A stretch of 64,000 nucleotides of DNA. Origin: Novosphingobium sp. Gsoil 351. Lineage in GTDB: Bacteria; Pseudomonadota; Alphaproteobacteria; Sphingomonadales; Sphingomonadaceae. Location: the NCBI RefSeq assembly GCF_009707465.1, contig NZ_CP046120.1:2385501-2449500 (forward strand). The letters run 5' to 3'. This document shows, in pieces, positions 20,252 to 30,225 of the stretch. The position numbers and the translations under genes were made by a program. Position 1 is the first letter of the stretch, and each line of letters opens with the position of its first letter. The notes under the pieces are model-generated. The model was not told the DNA's origin and searched no databases. It worked only from the letters and a program-made list of their open reading frames with translations.

Positions 20252-21698
20252 GAGTAGCTTTCCGATGGACGACGATGACGAAGGCGCGCTCCTAGCCGCC
20301 AGCCGCCCCGGCGACAACGCCGAGCCACTGAGCGTCAGCGAGCTTTCCGCTCGGCTCAAGCGCACGGTCGAGGACCGCTTCGGCTTCGTCCGCCTGCGCG
20401 GCGAGCTGTCGGGCGTCAAGCGCGCGGCCTCGGGCCATTTCTATTGCAGCCTCAAGGACGAGGGCGCGCGGATTGACGGGGTGATGTGGCGCGGCAGCGC
20501 CGCGCGGCTGGCCTTCGTGCCCGAGGACGGGGTCGAGGTCGTCGTCAGCGGTAAGCTGACCACTTATCCCGGCCGCTCGACCTACCAGATCGTAATCGAG
20601 CGGATGGAGATCGCCGGCGAGGGCGCCTTGCTTGCGCTCTTGGCCAAGCTCAAGGCTCGGCTCGAGCGCGAGGGGCTGTTCGATTCTGCGCGGAAGCGCT
20701 CGCTACCCTTCCTGCCGCGGGTCATCGGCGTGGTGACCTCGCCCACCGGGGCGGTGATCCGTGACATCCTCCACCGCTTGTCGGACCGCTTCCCCACGCG
20801 CGTGCTGGTGTGGCCGGTGCTGGTTCAGGGCCAGGACGCCGTGAGCCAGGTCGCGGCTGCGGTGCGCGGCTTTTCCGGACTGTCCGAGCACGGCGCGGTC
20901 CCTCGCCCCGACCTGGTGATCGTCGCGCGCGGCGGTGGCTCGATCGAGGACTTGTGGGCCTTCAACGAGGAAGCGGTGGTCCGTGCGATCGCCGCGAGTA
21001 CGATCCCGGTGATCTCCGCGATAGGCCACGAGACCGACACCACCTTGGCCGACTTCGCTGCCGACTTGCGCGCGCCGACCCCGACCGCCGCCGCCGAACT
21101 GGCGGTGCCGGTCCATGCCGAACTCACCAACCTGATCGGCGAGCTGACCTTGCGCTACCGTCGCGGGCAGCAACGCACGCTGTCGCTGGCGCGCGAGCGG
21201 CTGGCGGCGCGGGTCGAGCGTCTGCCCCGGCCGCAGGCCCTGTGGGCCCAGCGCGCGCAACGCCTCGACGATCTGGCGGAGCGGCTACGACGCGGGCTTG
21301 CCCACCGCACCGAAGTGGCGCGCGGACGGCTCGCGCGCGATGCCGGGGCGTTGCGGCCCGCGCTCGTCGCCAACCGGCTCGCTGTCGCACGCGAGGCGCT
21401 GGGGCGCAGCCGGCTTGCGCCGGCGCTGCTGGAAGGCCGGCTGCGCCTCGCCGGCGATCGCCTGGCATCGCTGGGGCGCATGTTGCCCCAGCTCGATCCC
21501 GATCTCCCCCTGGCCCGGGGCTTTGCCCGCGTCCTGGGTGCAAATGGGCAGACCATGAAGACCGCCGCCGCCGCCGCTCGGGAGCCCGCCCTGACCCTCA
21601 AGTTCGCCGACGCCGATCTCACGGTCGCGCCCGCCGGTGCTCGCTCGCGCGCTTCGCGAGCGGACGCGACGCCCGCCCGTCAAGGCGATTTGTTCTGA
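20250..21698 (+). CDS. xseA: Exodeoxyribonuclease VII large subunit
   Basis: Large subunit of the ssDNA exonuclease ExoVII. About 482 residues. An N-terminal OB-fold (about 25-120) includes [20 protein letters not shown] and [16 protein letters not shown]. The catalytic region has [20 protein letters not shown] and [16 protein letters not shown], followed by [23 protein letters not shown] read in two parts. A long Arg/Leu coiled-coil follows. ATG 20250 has AGGA seven bases upstream; a later ATG at 20265 lacks a ribosome site. Followed by DUF2093 and an M23 peptidase on the same strand. No xseB is present nearby. Confidence 0.95.
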   Translation: MSSFPMDDDDEGALLAASRPGDNAEPLSVSELSARLKRTVEDRFGFVRLRGELSGVKRAASGHFYCSLKDEGARIDGVMWRGSAARLAFVPEDGVEVVVSGKLTTYPGRSTYQIVIERMEIAGEGALLALLAKLKARLEREGLFDSARKRSLPFLPRVIGVVTSPTGAVIRDILHRLSDRFPTRVLVWPVLVQGQDAVSQVAAAVRGFSGLSEHGAVPRPDLVIVARGGGSIEDLWAFNEEAVVRAIAASTIPVISAIGHETDTTLADFAADLRAPTPTAAAELAVPVHAELTNLIGELTLRYRRGQQRTLSLARERLAARVERLPRPQALWAQRAQRLDDLAERLRRGLAHRTEVARGRLARDAGALRPALVANRLAVAREALGRSRLAPALLEGRLRLAGDRLASLGRMLPQLDPDLPLARGFARVLGANGQTMKTAAAAAREPALTLKFADADLTVAPAGARSRASRADATPARQGDLF

Positions 21699-21724
21699 TG
21701 CGCCGGACTTGCTAGGATCGCGCC

Positions 21725-21925
21725 ATGTTGATGTCCCCCCGTGACCGCGAAGCGCGCCTCCTCTACCAGCCCAACGGTTTCCGGGTGCTCAGCCCCGGCG
21801 ACCACGTGACTTGCGCGGTCAGCGGTGAGCGGATCGCTCTCGAGATGCTGCGCTACTGGAGCGTGACCCGCCAGGAAGCCTACGCCAGCGCGGAACTCGC
21901 GACCCGGCGCGCACTCGCCGGGTGA
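21725..21925 (+). CDS. DUF2093-domain small protein
   Basis: 66 residues, MLMSPRDREARLLYQPNGFRV start, with PGDHVTCAVSGERI and LEMLRYWSVTRQEAYAS. This matches the alphaproteobacterial DUF2093 family, commonly next to xseA. Likely cytosolic; CAVSGERIALEMLRYW resembles a short zinc-ribbon remnant, but only one Cys is present. Overlaps the next gene by GTGA. Confidence 0.88.
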   Translation: MLMSPRDREARLLYQPNGFRVLSPGDHVTCAVSGERIALEMLRYWSVTRQEAYASAELATRRALAG

Positions 21926-22833
21926 GGCGGCTGAGGTTCGCACTGCTGGCGCTTGCTAGCGGGTGCACGGGCGCGACCGCCGGAAGCAGTGATCGACCCG
22001 GCCCAGTCACCGCGGCATTGCGGGCCGTGCCCGCGCCGCCGCAGGCGCGCGGCCCCGCGACGTTCGTCTACGCGGGCGAGCTTACCCAGGGCGGATGGCT
22101 CAAGGGCACGGTTCCCGGCGGCACCGTCGCGTTGACGCTCGATGGCGCGCCGGTCGATGTCGCGCCCGACGGCGGCTTCCTCGTCGCTTTCGATCGCGAT
22201 GCCCCCCCCGCCGCCACCCTGATCGCGCGTCTCGGTGACGGGCGTAGCGTCACCGCCGCGCTGACGATCGCCCCTCGGGCGTGGGAGATCGAGAATGTCG
22301 CGGTCGCCCCGCGCCCCGGCGAGCTGCGCAGCGCCGAATACGAACGACGCCGCGCAATCGAACTGGCCCAAATCAAGACCGCGCGCGGTGTCGTCACCGG
22401 CAGCCAGGGCTGGCGGCAGGATTTCGTGTGGCCCGCGATCGGGCGCATTTCCGGCCGATTCGGCGCGCAGCGCGTCTATCGTGGCACGCCCGGGGCGTAC
22501 CATTCGGGCATCGACATCGCCACCGGGGGAAGCGGCAGCCCCTATGTGGCCCCCGCCGACGGGGTGGTGATCCTCGCCGCCGAGGCGCCGTTCACGCTCG
22601 AGGGCAACCTGCTGATGATCGACCACGGCAACGGCCTCAACAGCGCCTTCCTGCATTCCTCCAAGCTGCTGGTGAAGGCAGGCGAAGCGGTCCATCGCGG
22701 TCAGGCGATCGGGCTGATCGGCATGACCGGGCGCGCCACGGGCCCGCATCTCCACTGGTCGCTCAAATGGCGCGACGCTCGGCTCGATCCGATCCTGTTC
22801 ACCGGCCCGATGCCTCCCACCTTGGCCAAATGA
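21922..22833 (+). CDS. M23-family metallopeptidase (LytM-type)
   Basis: 303-residue cell-envelope zinc peptidase. N-terminal hydrophobic signal with a lipobox-like ALASGC, so possibly a lipoprotein although the -3 residue is not ideal. The C-terminal LytM domain (about 180-295) contains YHSGIDIA (HxxxD) and GPHLHWSLKW (HxH), the full zinc set. Family members cut peptidoglycan cross-links or act as regulators of amidases. Starts with GTG, overlapping the DUF2093 stop. Confidence 0.92.
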   Translation: MRRLRFALLALASGCTGATAGSSDRPGPVTAALRAVPAPPQARGPATFVYAGELTQGGWLKGTVPGGTVALTLDGAPVDVAPDGGFLVAFDRDAPPAATLIARLGDGRSVTAALTIAPRAWEIENVAVAPRPGELRSAEYERRRAIELAQIKTARGVVTGSQGWRQDFVWPAIGRISGRFGAQRVYRGTPGAYHSGIDIATGGSGSPYVAPADGVVILAAEAPFTLEGNLLMIDHGNGLNSAFLHSSKLLVKAGEAVHRGQAIGLIGMTGRATGPHLHWSLKWRDARLDPILFTGPMPPTLAK

Positions 22834-23169
22834 AAACCCAAGAAGGGTGCAATTGAAATTAAATATCGCGCATTGTGGCGTTCTTGTAATCAAGAAGCAG
22901 CAGTCGAAAGTCTAGGGTTTCCGCGGCGCAGTCGGTGCCGCCATCTTCCTGTAACATAAACGCCACACCGCTGCTGGAATCGCCGACCAAACCATCAAGC
23001 GCTTTGAATCAACCCGTTGTTTCCGCCAGATTGAGCCATCCGGTTCGGGCAAGAATCCGTCATCCAGTTGGCTATTGTCGCTGGCCAGGCAGGTCAAACC
23101 CCCCCGCACAGGGCCGATTTCTAACTAATTTTGCGTCGTTCGACGTTTGTCACAACAAGGGACTGATCT
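22834..23169. other. 336-base intergenic region upstream of TonB receptor
   Basis: No credible gene on either strand. Somewhat AT-richer than its neighbours. It contains an inverted repeat TTCTTG-TAAT-CAAGAA at 22881-22896 and probably the promoter of the downstream receptor. No riboswitch fold was recognised. Confidence 0.6.
22881..22896. promoter_or_regulatory. Inverted repeat, possible operator
   Basis: TTCTTG-TAAT-CAAGAA, a perfect 6-base dyad, 48 bases after the peptidase stop and about 275 bases before the receptor start. It could be a regulator site or a small stem-loop at the end of the peptidase transcript. Confidence 0.35.
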
Positions 23170-26100
23170 GTGAAAACCACCTCGCTTCTGCGGCTTGCCG
23201 CCGCGCACGGCGCGCTCGCCATCGCCGGATTTGCCGCCCCCGTTCTCGCTCAGGATGCCGAAGTTGCGAAGCCCCAAGCCGAGGCTGAGGACACCAGCTC
23301 CGGCGGGTCGATCGTCGTCACCGGTTCGCGCATCCAGTCGCCGACGATCACCTCGGTGTCGCCGGTGCAGGTCGTGGGCGCCGAGCAGATCGAAAAGGCG
23401 GGCATCACCAATGTCCAAGAACTTCTGCTCGAGAATCCGATCTTCGGCTCGCCGACTTTCGCGCGCACCAACACCGCGTTCCTGACCTCGGGCACCGGGG
23501 TCGCCACCGTCGATCTGCGTAACCTCGGCACCGACCGCACGCTTGTCCTGATCAACGGCCGCCGCGTCGTCGCTGGTCTGCCGGGCTCGGCTACGGTCGA
23601 TCTCAATGTCATCCCCGCCCAGTTCGTCAAGCGCATCGATATCCTGACCGGCGGCGCTTCGTCGCTCTACGGATCGGACGCGGTCGCCGGCGTGGTCAAC
23701 TTCATTTACAAGGATGACTTTGAGGGCCTCGAGGCCAACGGCCAGTACAACATCACAGAGCGTGGTGATACGCCCGGCTATCAGGGCAACCTGACCGTCG
23801 GCACCAACTTCGCCGACGACCGCGGCAATATCATGGTCCACTTCGGCTACACCAACGAAGGCCAGCTCCTCTCGCGCCAGCGCAAGAATACCCGGATCGA
23901 TGATCTCGATACTTTCATCAACATCACCGGCGATCCCGCAGACTATGGCGTGCCGACCGAAGGTCGCTTCTCCGGCTTGCCGCCGCAGGGCGTGTTTACG
24001 GCGGGGGGCTGCCAGTTCACCTTCAGCCCGACGAACGTGCTCGAGCGCGGCTTCAGCGCCAACGGTGGCACGATCAGCGGCGGGCAGGCGACCGCTTGCG
24101 GCGTGCCGGCCGGCACCGCGCTTCCCGCGCGCGGCTTCAATCGCCAAGCGTTCCGCACCATCGCGGTGCCGGTCCAGCGTTACCTGTTTGCCACTCGCGC
24201 GACCTACGACATCGCCGACAACATCAGCTTCTTCGGTGAGGGTACTTACACCCGGACTTCGGCTAGCCGTCAGATCGAGCCGTTCGGCTTTCAGTCGGCC
24301 GGTTCGACCGGAGTTTTCCCGTCGGGCGGATTGTACAACATCCAGACGCGCCGGACGAACGCCGATGGCACGTTCACGATTGTCAACAACCCGTTCGTTC
24401 CCGTCGATATCTTCAACAAGGCGGTCGATGGCAACGGCGACGGCCTGAAGGACGTCGGCTTCTCTCGCCGTGCGCTCGAGTTCGGCACGCGCAACAGCCG
24501 CACCGATCGCGATTTCTACCGCTTCGTGCTCGGGCTTGAAGGCGACATCTTCGCCGACAAGTTCCACTGGGACGTGTCGTACAACTACGGCCGCACCAAG
24601 GAGAGCCAGGAAGGCAACGGCCAGATCAACATCTCCAACTTCCAGAACGCGCTTGACGTGCTGCCGGCGGGCACGATCGCTGGTACGGTCGGCCCGCAGT
24701 GCGCGAGCGCGCAGGCGCGGGCAAACGGCTGCGTCCCGGTTAATATCTTTGGTAACGGATCGATCTCGCCGGCGGCGGTGGCCTACATCCAGGCCAACCA
24801 GACTTTCCAGACTACAATCCAGCAGCAGGTCGCCACGGCCAACCTGTCGGGCTCGTTGCTCGATCTGCCGGCCGGTCCGCTCGGGATCGCTGTCGGCGTC
24901 GAGTATCGTAAGGAAAAGAGCCGGGAGAACAACGACTCGCTGACCAACCAAGGGCTCAATGGCGGCAACGCGCTGCCCGATACCGCTGGTTCATTCGACG
25001 TCAAGGAAGCTTACGCGGAAGTCAATATTCCGGTGCTTCATGACACGCCGTTCTTCCATCAGCTTAATCTGCGCGCCGCTGGCCGCGTGTCCGACTACTC
25101 GACGGTGGGCAACGTTTACAGCTATTCGGGTGGTGTGGAGTGGGCGCCGGTCGAGGATATCCGTCTTACCGCCACGTATGCTCGCGCGGTTCGTGCCCCG
25201 AACATTGGGGAACTGTTCACTGGACCCTCGCAGACCTTCCCGACTGGCCTGACCGATCCCTGCATCGGGGTGATGGCGACCGGCGGCGGAATCAAGGGAG
25301 ATACGTGCCGTGCGTTTGCGGGCGTGCTCTCGAACATTCAGAACGGCGTTACAGGCGGAAACGGTCTCAACTTCCAGCAGAACCCGATGGGCCGGTTCGA
25401 TATCAACCAGTCGGACCAGCAGAGCGTCAGCGGCTTCAACCGCGGCAACCCGAACCTGCGTGAAGAAAAGTCCACCAGCTATACGATCGGCGCGATCATC
25501 ACGCCGCGTTCGATCGATGCGCTGCGCAACCTCACCTTGCGGATCGATTACTACAACATCGACATCAAGGACGCGATCGTTGGGGTTCCCCGTCAGGTCA
25601 TCCTCAACAAGTGCTTCAACGAGGGCAACCAGGACTTCTGCCAGTTCATCCGTCGCCGGGCTGCCGCAACCGCGGTCAACAGCGCGGGTACGCTCGAGTT
25701 CATCGACCAGGGTTCGGTCAACGGCGGCGCGCTGAAATCGGAAGGCATCGACTTCACGGTCAACTATCGCCAGCCGCTCGATGGCAAGTTCGGACTTCCC
25801 GGCAGCCTGAGCTTCAACGGAACGTACACCCGACTGCTGACCGCTTACGTTCAGCCGACCCCTGGCGATCCCACGAAGGACAACTTCAAGAACGAAATCG
25901 GCGCGGCCAAGGATCGCTTCACCGCGACTGTCGGCTACTCGAGCGAGAAGTTCGACCTGAGCTTCACCGGCACCTACTTCGGTCGGTCCAACGAAGACGA
26001 TCAGCTGCTGCTTCCCGATTTCGCGAAGGATGCGGTCAGCGTGCCTGCCCAGTTCTACCTGGACATGCAGACGAGCTTCAAGCCGACCGACGCGTTCGAG

Positions 26101-26250
26101 TTCTACATCGGGGTCGATAACCTGCTCGACAACGGTGCGCCGAATATTCTTTCGGGCAGCGGATTCAACACCACCGGCACCGATACGTCGGCGGGAACCT
26201 ACGACGTGTTCGGCCGCCGCTACTATGCCGGCGTCCGCCTGCGCTACTGA
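23170..26250 (+). CDS. TonB-dependent receptor (large, GSRI type)
   Basis: 1026-residue outer-membrane receptor. Signal peptide MKTTSLLRLAAAHGALAIAGF... ends near VLAQDA. TonB-box-like SIVVTGSRI lies at about residue 48; the plug has NLGTDRTLVLINGRRVV and TGGASSLYGSDAVAGVVNFI. The barrel ends YYAGVRLRY with a terminal aromatic. The VTGSRI/LYGSDAVAGVVNF form is a proteobacterial subfamily common in sphingomonads; substrates are mostly unknown, with peptides or glycans proposed. The start codon is GTG. Ends in a strong terminator. A paralogue of the same type lies at 27183. Confidence 0.94.
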   Translation: MKTTSLLRLAAAHGALAIAGFAAPVLAQDAEVAKPQAEAEDTSSGGSIVVTGSRIQSPTITSVSPVQVVGAEQIEKAGITNVQELLLENPIFGSPTFARTNTAFLTSGTGVATVDLRNLGTDRTLVLINGRRVVAGLPGSATVDLNVIPAQFVKRIDILTGGASSLYGSDAVAGVVNFIYKDDFEGLEANGQYNITERGDTPGYQGNLTVGTNFADDRGNIMVHFGYTNEGQLLSRQRKNTRIDDLDTFINITGDPADYGVPTEGRFSGLPPQGVFTAGGCQFTFSPTNVLERGFSANGGTISGGQATACGVPAGTALPARGFNRQAFRTIAVPVQRYLFATRATYDIADNISFFGEGTYTRTSASRQIEPFGFQSAGSTGVFPSGGLYNIQTRRTNADGTFTIVNNPFVPVDIFNKAVDGNGDGLKDVGFSRRALEFGTRNSRTDRDFYRFVLGLEGDIFADKFHWDVSYNYGRTKESQEGNGQINISNFQNALDVLPAGTIAGTVGPQCASAQARANGCVPVNIFGNGSISPAAVAYIQANQTFQTTIQQQVATANLSGSLLDLPAGPLGIAVGVEYRKEKSRENNDSLTNQGLNGGNALPDTAGSFDVKEAYAEVNIPVLHDTPFFHQLNLRAAGRVSDYSTVGNVYSYSGGVEWAPVEDIRLTATYARAVRAPNIGELFTGPSQTFPTGLTDPCIGVMATGGGIKGDTCRAFAGVLSNIQNGVTGGNGLNFQQNPMGRFDINQSDQQSVSGFNRGNPNLREEKSTSYTIGAIITPRSIDALRNLTLRIDYYNIDIKDAIVGVPRQVILNKCFNEGNQDFCQFIRRRAAATAVNSAGTLEFIDQGSVNGGALKSEGIDFTVNYRQPLDGKFGLPGSLSFNGTYTRLLTAYVQPTPGDPTKDNFKNEIGAAKDRFTATVGYSSEKFDLSFTGTYFGRSNEDDQLLLPDFAKDAVSVPAQFYLDMQTSFKPTDAFEFYIGVDNLLDNGAPNILSGSGFNTTGTDTSAGTYDVFGRRYYAGVRLRY

Positions 26251-26277
26251 TCGCTTCCGCGGTCACGCAAACCAGAA

Positions 26278-26310
26278 GGGCGGGAGACCAAGTCTCCCGC
26301 CCTTTCTTTT
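26278..26310 (+). terminator. Rho-independent terminator of the first large TonB receptor
   Basis: Eleven-base perfect stem GGGCGGGAGAC (26278-26288) with GTCTCCCGCCC (26292-26302), loop CAA, then TTTCTTTT. Confidence 0.93.
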
Positions 26311-26336
26311 GCGCCCATGAGGCCTCGAAAAGAGCT

Positions 26337-26864
26337 CTATTCCGCCAAACGGCGGACCCGAAACCCGCGGCCGTTCTCGATCTTGGCCATGTAGCCGCTA
26401 ATCGTCGCCTTGCGGATGACGATCTTCTGTCCGGGTTTGGGCTGGTTGATGTATTCGGTATCGACCTGCTGCCAGCGCGCGCCGGTGTCGAGCGTCAGCA
26501 AGAGCCCGCCGCCCGAATTCGACCCGACCCCCGTCAGCTTCGCATCGATCGATTCGACTTGTTCGGCGGCGCTATCGCCGCTTTGGAACAGCTTGATCCT
26601 GGGCAGCGAGAAGCCGAAGATGCCGCGTCGCGCCTCGCGCATCGTTGCCTTGTCCACCACGACGACGTCGTTGCGGGCGATCGCGCCGTCCAGTTCGGAT
26701 ACCGCACGGTCGAAGCAGGCGAGCCGGGCTCCGTCGTTGCCCAGCGCGCGACACGCCAGAACCGATTTCATCAACACTGGCGGGGGCGCGTTGTCGGCGG
26801 CCACTGCGGCGACGGCTCCGCAGCCCAACGCCGCCACACCGATTGTTAGCAGGCTTTTGTTCAT
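26337..26864 (-). CDS. Exported hypothetical protein
   Basis: 175 residues with a signal peptide (MNKSLLTIGVAALGCGAVAAVAA). The mature part has a cysteine pair typical of small periplasmic proteins (CRALGNDGARLACFD) and a C-terminal segment about keeping a ligand or surface (GRGFRVRRLAE). The CxxxxxxxRLxCYD-like pattern recalls a family of periplasmic proteins seen beside secretion or phage genes, but I cannot name it. ATG 26864 opens the signal; the frame further up does not. Convergent with the preceding TonB receptor and divergent from the next. Confidence 0.7.
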   Translation of the reverse strand: MNKSLLTIGVAALGCGAVAAVAADNAPPPVLMKSVLACRALGNDGARLACFDRAVSELDGAIARNDVVVVDKATMREARRGIFGFSLPRIKLFQSGDSAAEQVESIDAKLTGVGSNSGGGLLLTLDTGARWQQVDTEYINQPKPGQKIVIRKATISGYMAKIENGRGFRVRRLAE

Positions 26865-27182
26865 GGTACGATCTCCGTGATCCGGGACGATGGTGGAGCG
26901 ATGGCGGGGCGAGGTCAATCTTTGCACCTTTCGCGATCGCCGTCCCACCATCACTCAGGTTTCGGCCAGTGAATCATAGGTGCAACAAAATTGCTCAGTG
27001 TGATAACCGCGCAACAGCGCGCGCCGAAAAAGCCACGACTCGTGCAATTCCTTTGAACCGCTTGGCCGCATGCGCCACTTTCCATCCATGACTTGTGACC
27101 GGGTGCGCGTGGGCGCGCAATCTGGTCGATCAGGAAAATCGCGCGGTAGCCAATGTCGCGCCAAGCACAGGGAACAACACTG
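26865..27182. other. 318-base intergenic region between divergent genes
   Basis: Lies between the exported hypothetical gene and the second large TonB receptor. No gene supported on either strand. Promoters for both are expected here; no palindromic operator stood out. Confidence 0.55.
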
Positions 27183-30149
27183 GTGAAAACCACTCAGATC
27201 AAATCGCTCCTCGTCAGCGCCACGTGCCTCGCCGGCGGGGCCGCGGCGCTATTTGCCGCCACCCCCGCGCTGGCCCAGGATGCTGCTCCGCAGGACGCGC
27301 AGACATCGGAAACCGCCGATGCTCCCCAAGGCACGATCGTTGTCACCGGGTCGCGCATCAACCGCCCCGATCTTACCGCCGCAAGCCCGGTCTCCGTCGT
27401 CGGCGGTGAGCAGCTACAGCTCGCCAACAAGCCGGGCGTCGAGGAACTTCTTCGCCAGATCCCGCAGGCCGTCCCCGGCATCGGCCAGAACACCAACAAC
27501 GGCAACGTCGGCGTCGCAACCGTCAACTTGCGCAATCTGGGTGAAGAACGCACGCTGGTGCTGGTCGATGGCAAGCGCTTCGTGCCTTACGATTCCAACG
27601 GCATCGTCGACCTCAACATGATCCCCGCCGCGCTGATCAGCCGGGTCGAGGTGGTGACCGGCGGCGCTTCGGCGGTGTACGGTTCGGACGCCGTCGCCGG
27701 CGTCGTCAACTTCATCCTGAAGGACGATTTCGAGGGGCTTGAAGGAAATGCCTCGGCTGGTATCAGCAGCCACCATGACGGCCCCCAGTACCAGGCGTCG
27801 CTGACCGGCGGCATCAATCTGGGCGATCGCGGCCACTTGATCGCGAGTGGCGGTTACACCAAGGTCTTCAAGGTCACGCAGGGCGACCGTGCGTTCTCCA
27901 CCTTCGCGCTTGCAGCGGCGGACTTCTCGCCTGGCGGCAGCTCGACCAACGCGTTTGGGTCGATTGACACGCCCAACGGTCGCTACACCTTCACCCCCGG
28001 CGGGTTCGTGCCTTACAGCGGCGCGCGTGACAGCTTCAATTTCAACCCGCAGAACCTGCTTCAGGTGCCGCAGGAAAAGTGGACCGCGACCGTCCTCGCC
28101 AACTACGAGCTGACCGACAACATCGAGTTCTTCGCGCGCGGTTCGTACGGCAAGACCAAGATCCAGACCGAAATCGGGTCTTCGGGCACGTTCGGGTTCA
28201 GCTTCAACATCAACTACCGCACCAACCCGTTCCTCGATCCCGCGGTAAACCCGAACGCGGCCGGTGCGCGCGCGATCCTCGCTCAGTTCGATGACGGCAC
28301 GACCAATGGCGATGCGGTAGCCAACGACGGGATCGTGCGCCTCGGGGTCCGCCGCCGGATCACCGAGCTGGGTCCGCGCGCCTCGTCCTATAAGAGCGAG
28401 GCTTATCAAGGCGTCGCCGGGTTCCGCGGCGACATCGGCGAAGCCCTGCACTGGGAGGTGTTCGGGCAGTACGGTCGTTCCAACCGCGATCAGGCGTTTC
28501 TCAATGATGTTTCGCTGACCAACCTGCAGCAAGCGCTGCTGGTCGTTCAGGGTCCGAGCGGCCCGGTCTGCACCAACCCCGCCAACGGCTGCGTTCCTGC
28601 CAACTTGTTCGGCTTCGGCACGCTCAGCCAGGCTGCTGCCGATTACATCAAGTTCGGCATTTCCGAGAAGGACCACAACGATCAGTACGTCTTTGGCGGC
28701 TTCATCAGCGGCGATCTTCCCTTTGGGCTGATCGAATCGCGTCCGGCGGCGTTCGTGCTCGGCGCGGAATATCGCAAGGAAAAGGGCATCGCCCGTCCGG
28801 ATCTCGACTACCTTCTGGGTAATGCCATCGGCTATGGCTCGTCGTCGCGGGTCAACGCCAAGTTCAACGTCAAGGAAGTCTACGGCGAAATCAAGATTCC
28901 GATCGTCGAGGACCGGCCATTCCTCCGTTCTCTCGGGCTGGAAGCAGGCTTCCGCTATTCGGACTACAAGAACAGCACGATCGTCGATACCAGCCCGCTT
29001 AACGGGATGATCAACAGCTTCTCGAACAGTTTCAGCAACTGGACCTACAAGATCGGTGGCGACTGGAAGCCGATCGAGGAGCTGCGCTTCCGGGCAATGT
29101 ATCAGCGCGCAGTGCGGGCGCCCAATCTGCAGGAGATCGGTCTTCCTCGCACCGCCGGAACTGGTGACGCGCTGTTCGACCCTTGCGCTGCGGGAACGTT
29201 TAACGCCAGTGACGCCACACTGCGGCAATTGTGCCAGACCGTTGGCGGCGGGATGACGGCCGCACAAGTTGGCACCATCGCCCAGCCGACGTCAGGGCAG
29301 GTCAACAACTTCTCGGGGGGTAACCCCAATCTGGTTCCCGAGAAGGCCGACACCATTACGATCGGCGCGGTGTTTCAGCCCTCGTGGGTTCCGGGGCTCA
29401 ACGTTTCGGTCGATTACTTCGACATCAAGGTGAAGAAGGCCATCCTGGCGACGCCCGAGCAGGCCATCCTCGATGCGTGTTACTATGCCGAACGCAACGC
29501 AACGGGGCCGTTCTGCTCGCAGATCTTCCGCAACCAGAGCGACGGCTCGCTCGAAGGCGACAATATCTACGGAGTTGACGCAACGCGCCGCAACATCGGT
29601 CTGCTGCGCTCGCGCGGGATCGACTTCATCGCGAGCTATCGGGCATCGTTGGCCGAAGATCTCGACCTGATCCTCGGCCTCAACCTGACCCGTCAGCTCA
29701 AGTCGCAGGTGCAGTTCGCGAATGTCCTGCGAACTTACGATTGCGTGGGCCTGGTCGGCAAGACTTGCGCCAACCCCGATCCGAAGTGGCGCTGGCTCCA
29801 GACCACCGGGATCGAGTGGGACAAGACCCTGCTCCAGGTCTCCTGGCGGCATATGAGTTCGATCACGAACGACACCATCACTGGCGATGTCGGATACAAT
29901 TTCCAGCCCGCCAGCGCCTTCGTGGTGCCCAAGATCAAGGCCTACGACTACTTCGATGTGTCCATGCGGTGGGAGCCCAACGATCGCTTCAACTTCCGCG
30001 TCGGCGTCGACAACCTCTTCGGCAAGAAGCCTCCGGTGGTCGGCAACGATTATGGTGCGACCACTCAAAATAGCGGCAACACGTTCCCCGGGACGTACGA
30101 TACGATCGGCCGCTATTTCAACGTGGGCGTTACGTTCAAGTTGTTCTGA
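27183..30149 (+). CDS. TonB-dependent receptor (large, GSRI type), second copy
   Basis: 988-residue outer-membrane receptor related to the one at 23170. Signal peptide VKTTQIKSLLVSATCLAGG... ends near ALAQDA, followed by TIVVTGSRI, then NLGEERTLVLVDGKRFV and TGGASAVYGSDAVAGVVNFI in the plug. The barrel ends FNVGVTFKLF. An ATG ten codons upstream is in frame, but GTG 27183 begins the same GTG-AAA-ACC-AC string as its paralogue, opens the signal peptide and follows an AGGGAAC ribosome site. Ends with a strong terminator. Convergent with the oxygenase at 30226. Confidence 0.94.
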   Translation: MKTTQIKSLLVSATCLAGGAAALFAATPALAQDAAPQDAQTSETADAPQGTIVVTGSRINRPDLTAASPVSVVGGEQLQLANKPGVEELLRQIPQAVPGIGQNTNNGNVGVATVNLRNLGEERTLVLVDGKRFVPYDSNGIVDLNMIPAALISRVEVVTGGASAVYGSDAVAGVVNFILKDDFEGLEGNASAGISSHHDGPQYQASLTGGINLGDRGHLIASGGYTKVFKVTQGDRAFSTFALAAADFSPGGSSTNAFGSIDTPNGRYTFTPGGFVPYSGARDSFNFNPQNLLQVPQEKWTATVLANYELTDNIEFFARGSYGKTKIQTEIGSSGTFGFSFNINYRTNPFLDPAVNPNAAGARAILAQFDDGTTNGDAVANDGIVRLGVRRRITELGPRASSYKSEAYQGVAGFRGDIGEALHWEVFGQYGRSNRDQAFLNDVSLTNLQQALLVVQGPSGPVCTNPANGCVPANLFGFGTLSQAAADYIKFGISEKDHNDQYVFGGFISGDLPFGLIESRPAAFVLGAEYRKEKGIARPDLDYLLGNAIGYGSSSRVNAKFNVKEVYGEIKIPIVEDRPFLRSLGLEAGFRYSDYKNSTIVDTSPLNGMINSFSNSFSNWTYKIGGDWKPIEELRFRAMYQRAVRAPNLQEIGLPRTAGTGDALFDPCAAGTFNASDATLRQLCQTVGGGMTAAQVGTIAQPTSGQVNNFSGGNPNLVPEKADTITIGAVFQPSWVPGLNVSVDYFDIKVKKAILATPEQAILDACYYAERNATGPFCSQIFRNQSDGSLEGDNIYGVDATRRNIGLLRSRGIDFIASYRASLAEDLDLILGLNLTRQLKSQVQFANVLRTYDCVGLVGKTCANPDPKWRWLQTTGIEWDKTLLQVSWRHMSSITNDTITGDVGYNFQPASAFVVPKIKAYDYFDVSMRWEPNDRFNFRVGVDNLFGKKPPVVGNDYGATTQNSGNTFPGTYDTIGRYFNVGVTFKLF

Positions 30150-30170
30150 GACTCGCAGTGAGCAACAATG

Positions 30171-30203
30171 GGGCGCCGGATTTCGATCCGGCGCCCTTTT
30201 CTT
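30171..30203 (+). terminator. Rho-independent terminator of the second large TonB receptor
   Basis: Eleven-base perfect stem GGGCGCCGGAT (30171-30181) with ATCCGGCGCCC (30186-30196), UUCG-type tetraloop, then TTTTCTT. Confidence 0.93.
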
Positions 30204-30225
30204 GCCCTGCCGCGACAAACGTTAG

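Noticed and set aside
22834..23169. Riboswitch upstream of the TonB receptor
   Set aside because: No B12-box or other conserved core recognised; only a small dyad is visible.
23125..24951. 608-codon minus-strand open frame opposite the first large TonB receptor
   Set aside because: Antisense shadow with no recognisable domain.
27414..29267. 617-codon minus-strand open frame opposite a TonB receptor
   Set aside because: The plus strand encodes a clear receptor; the antisense frame has no domain and unnatural composition.
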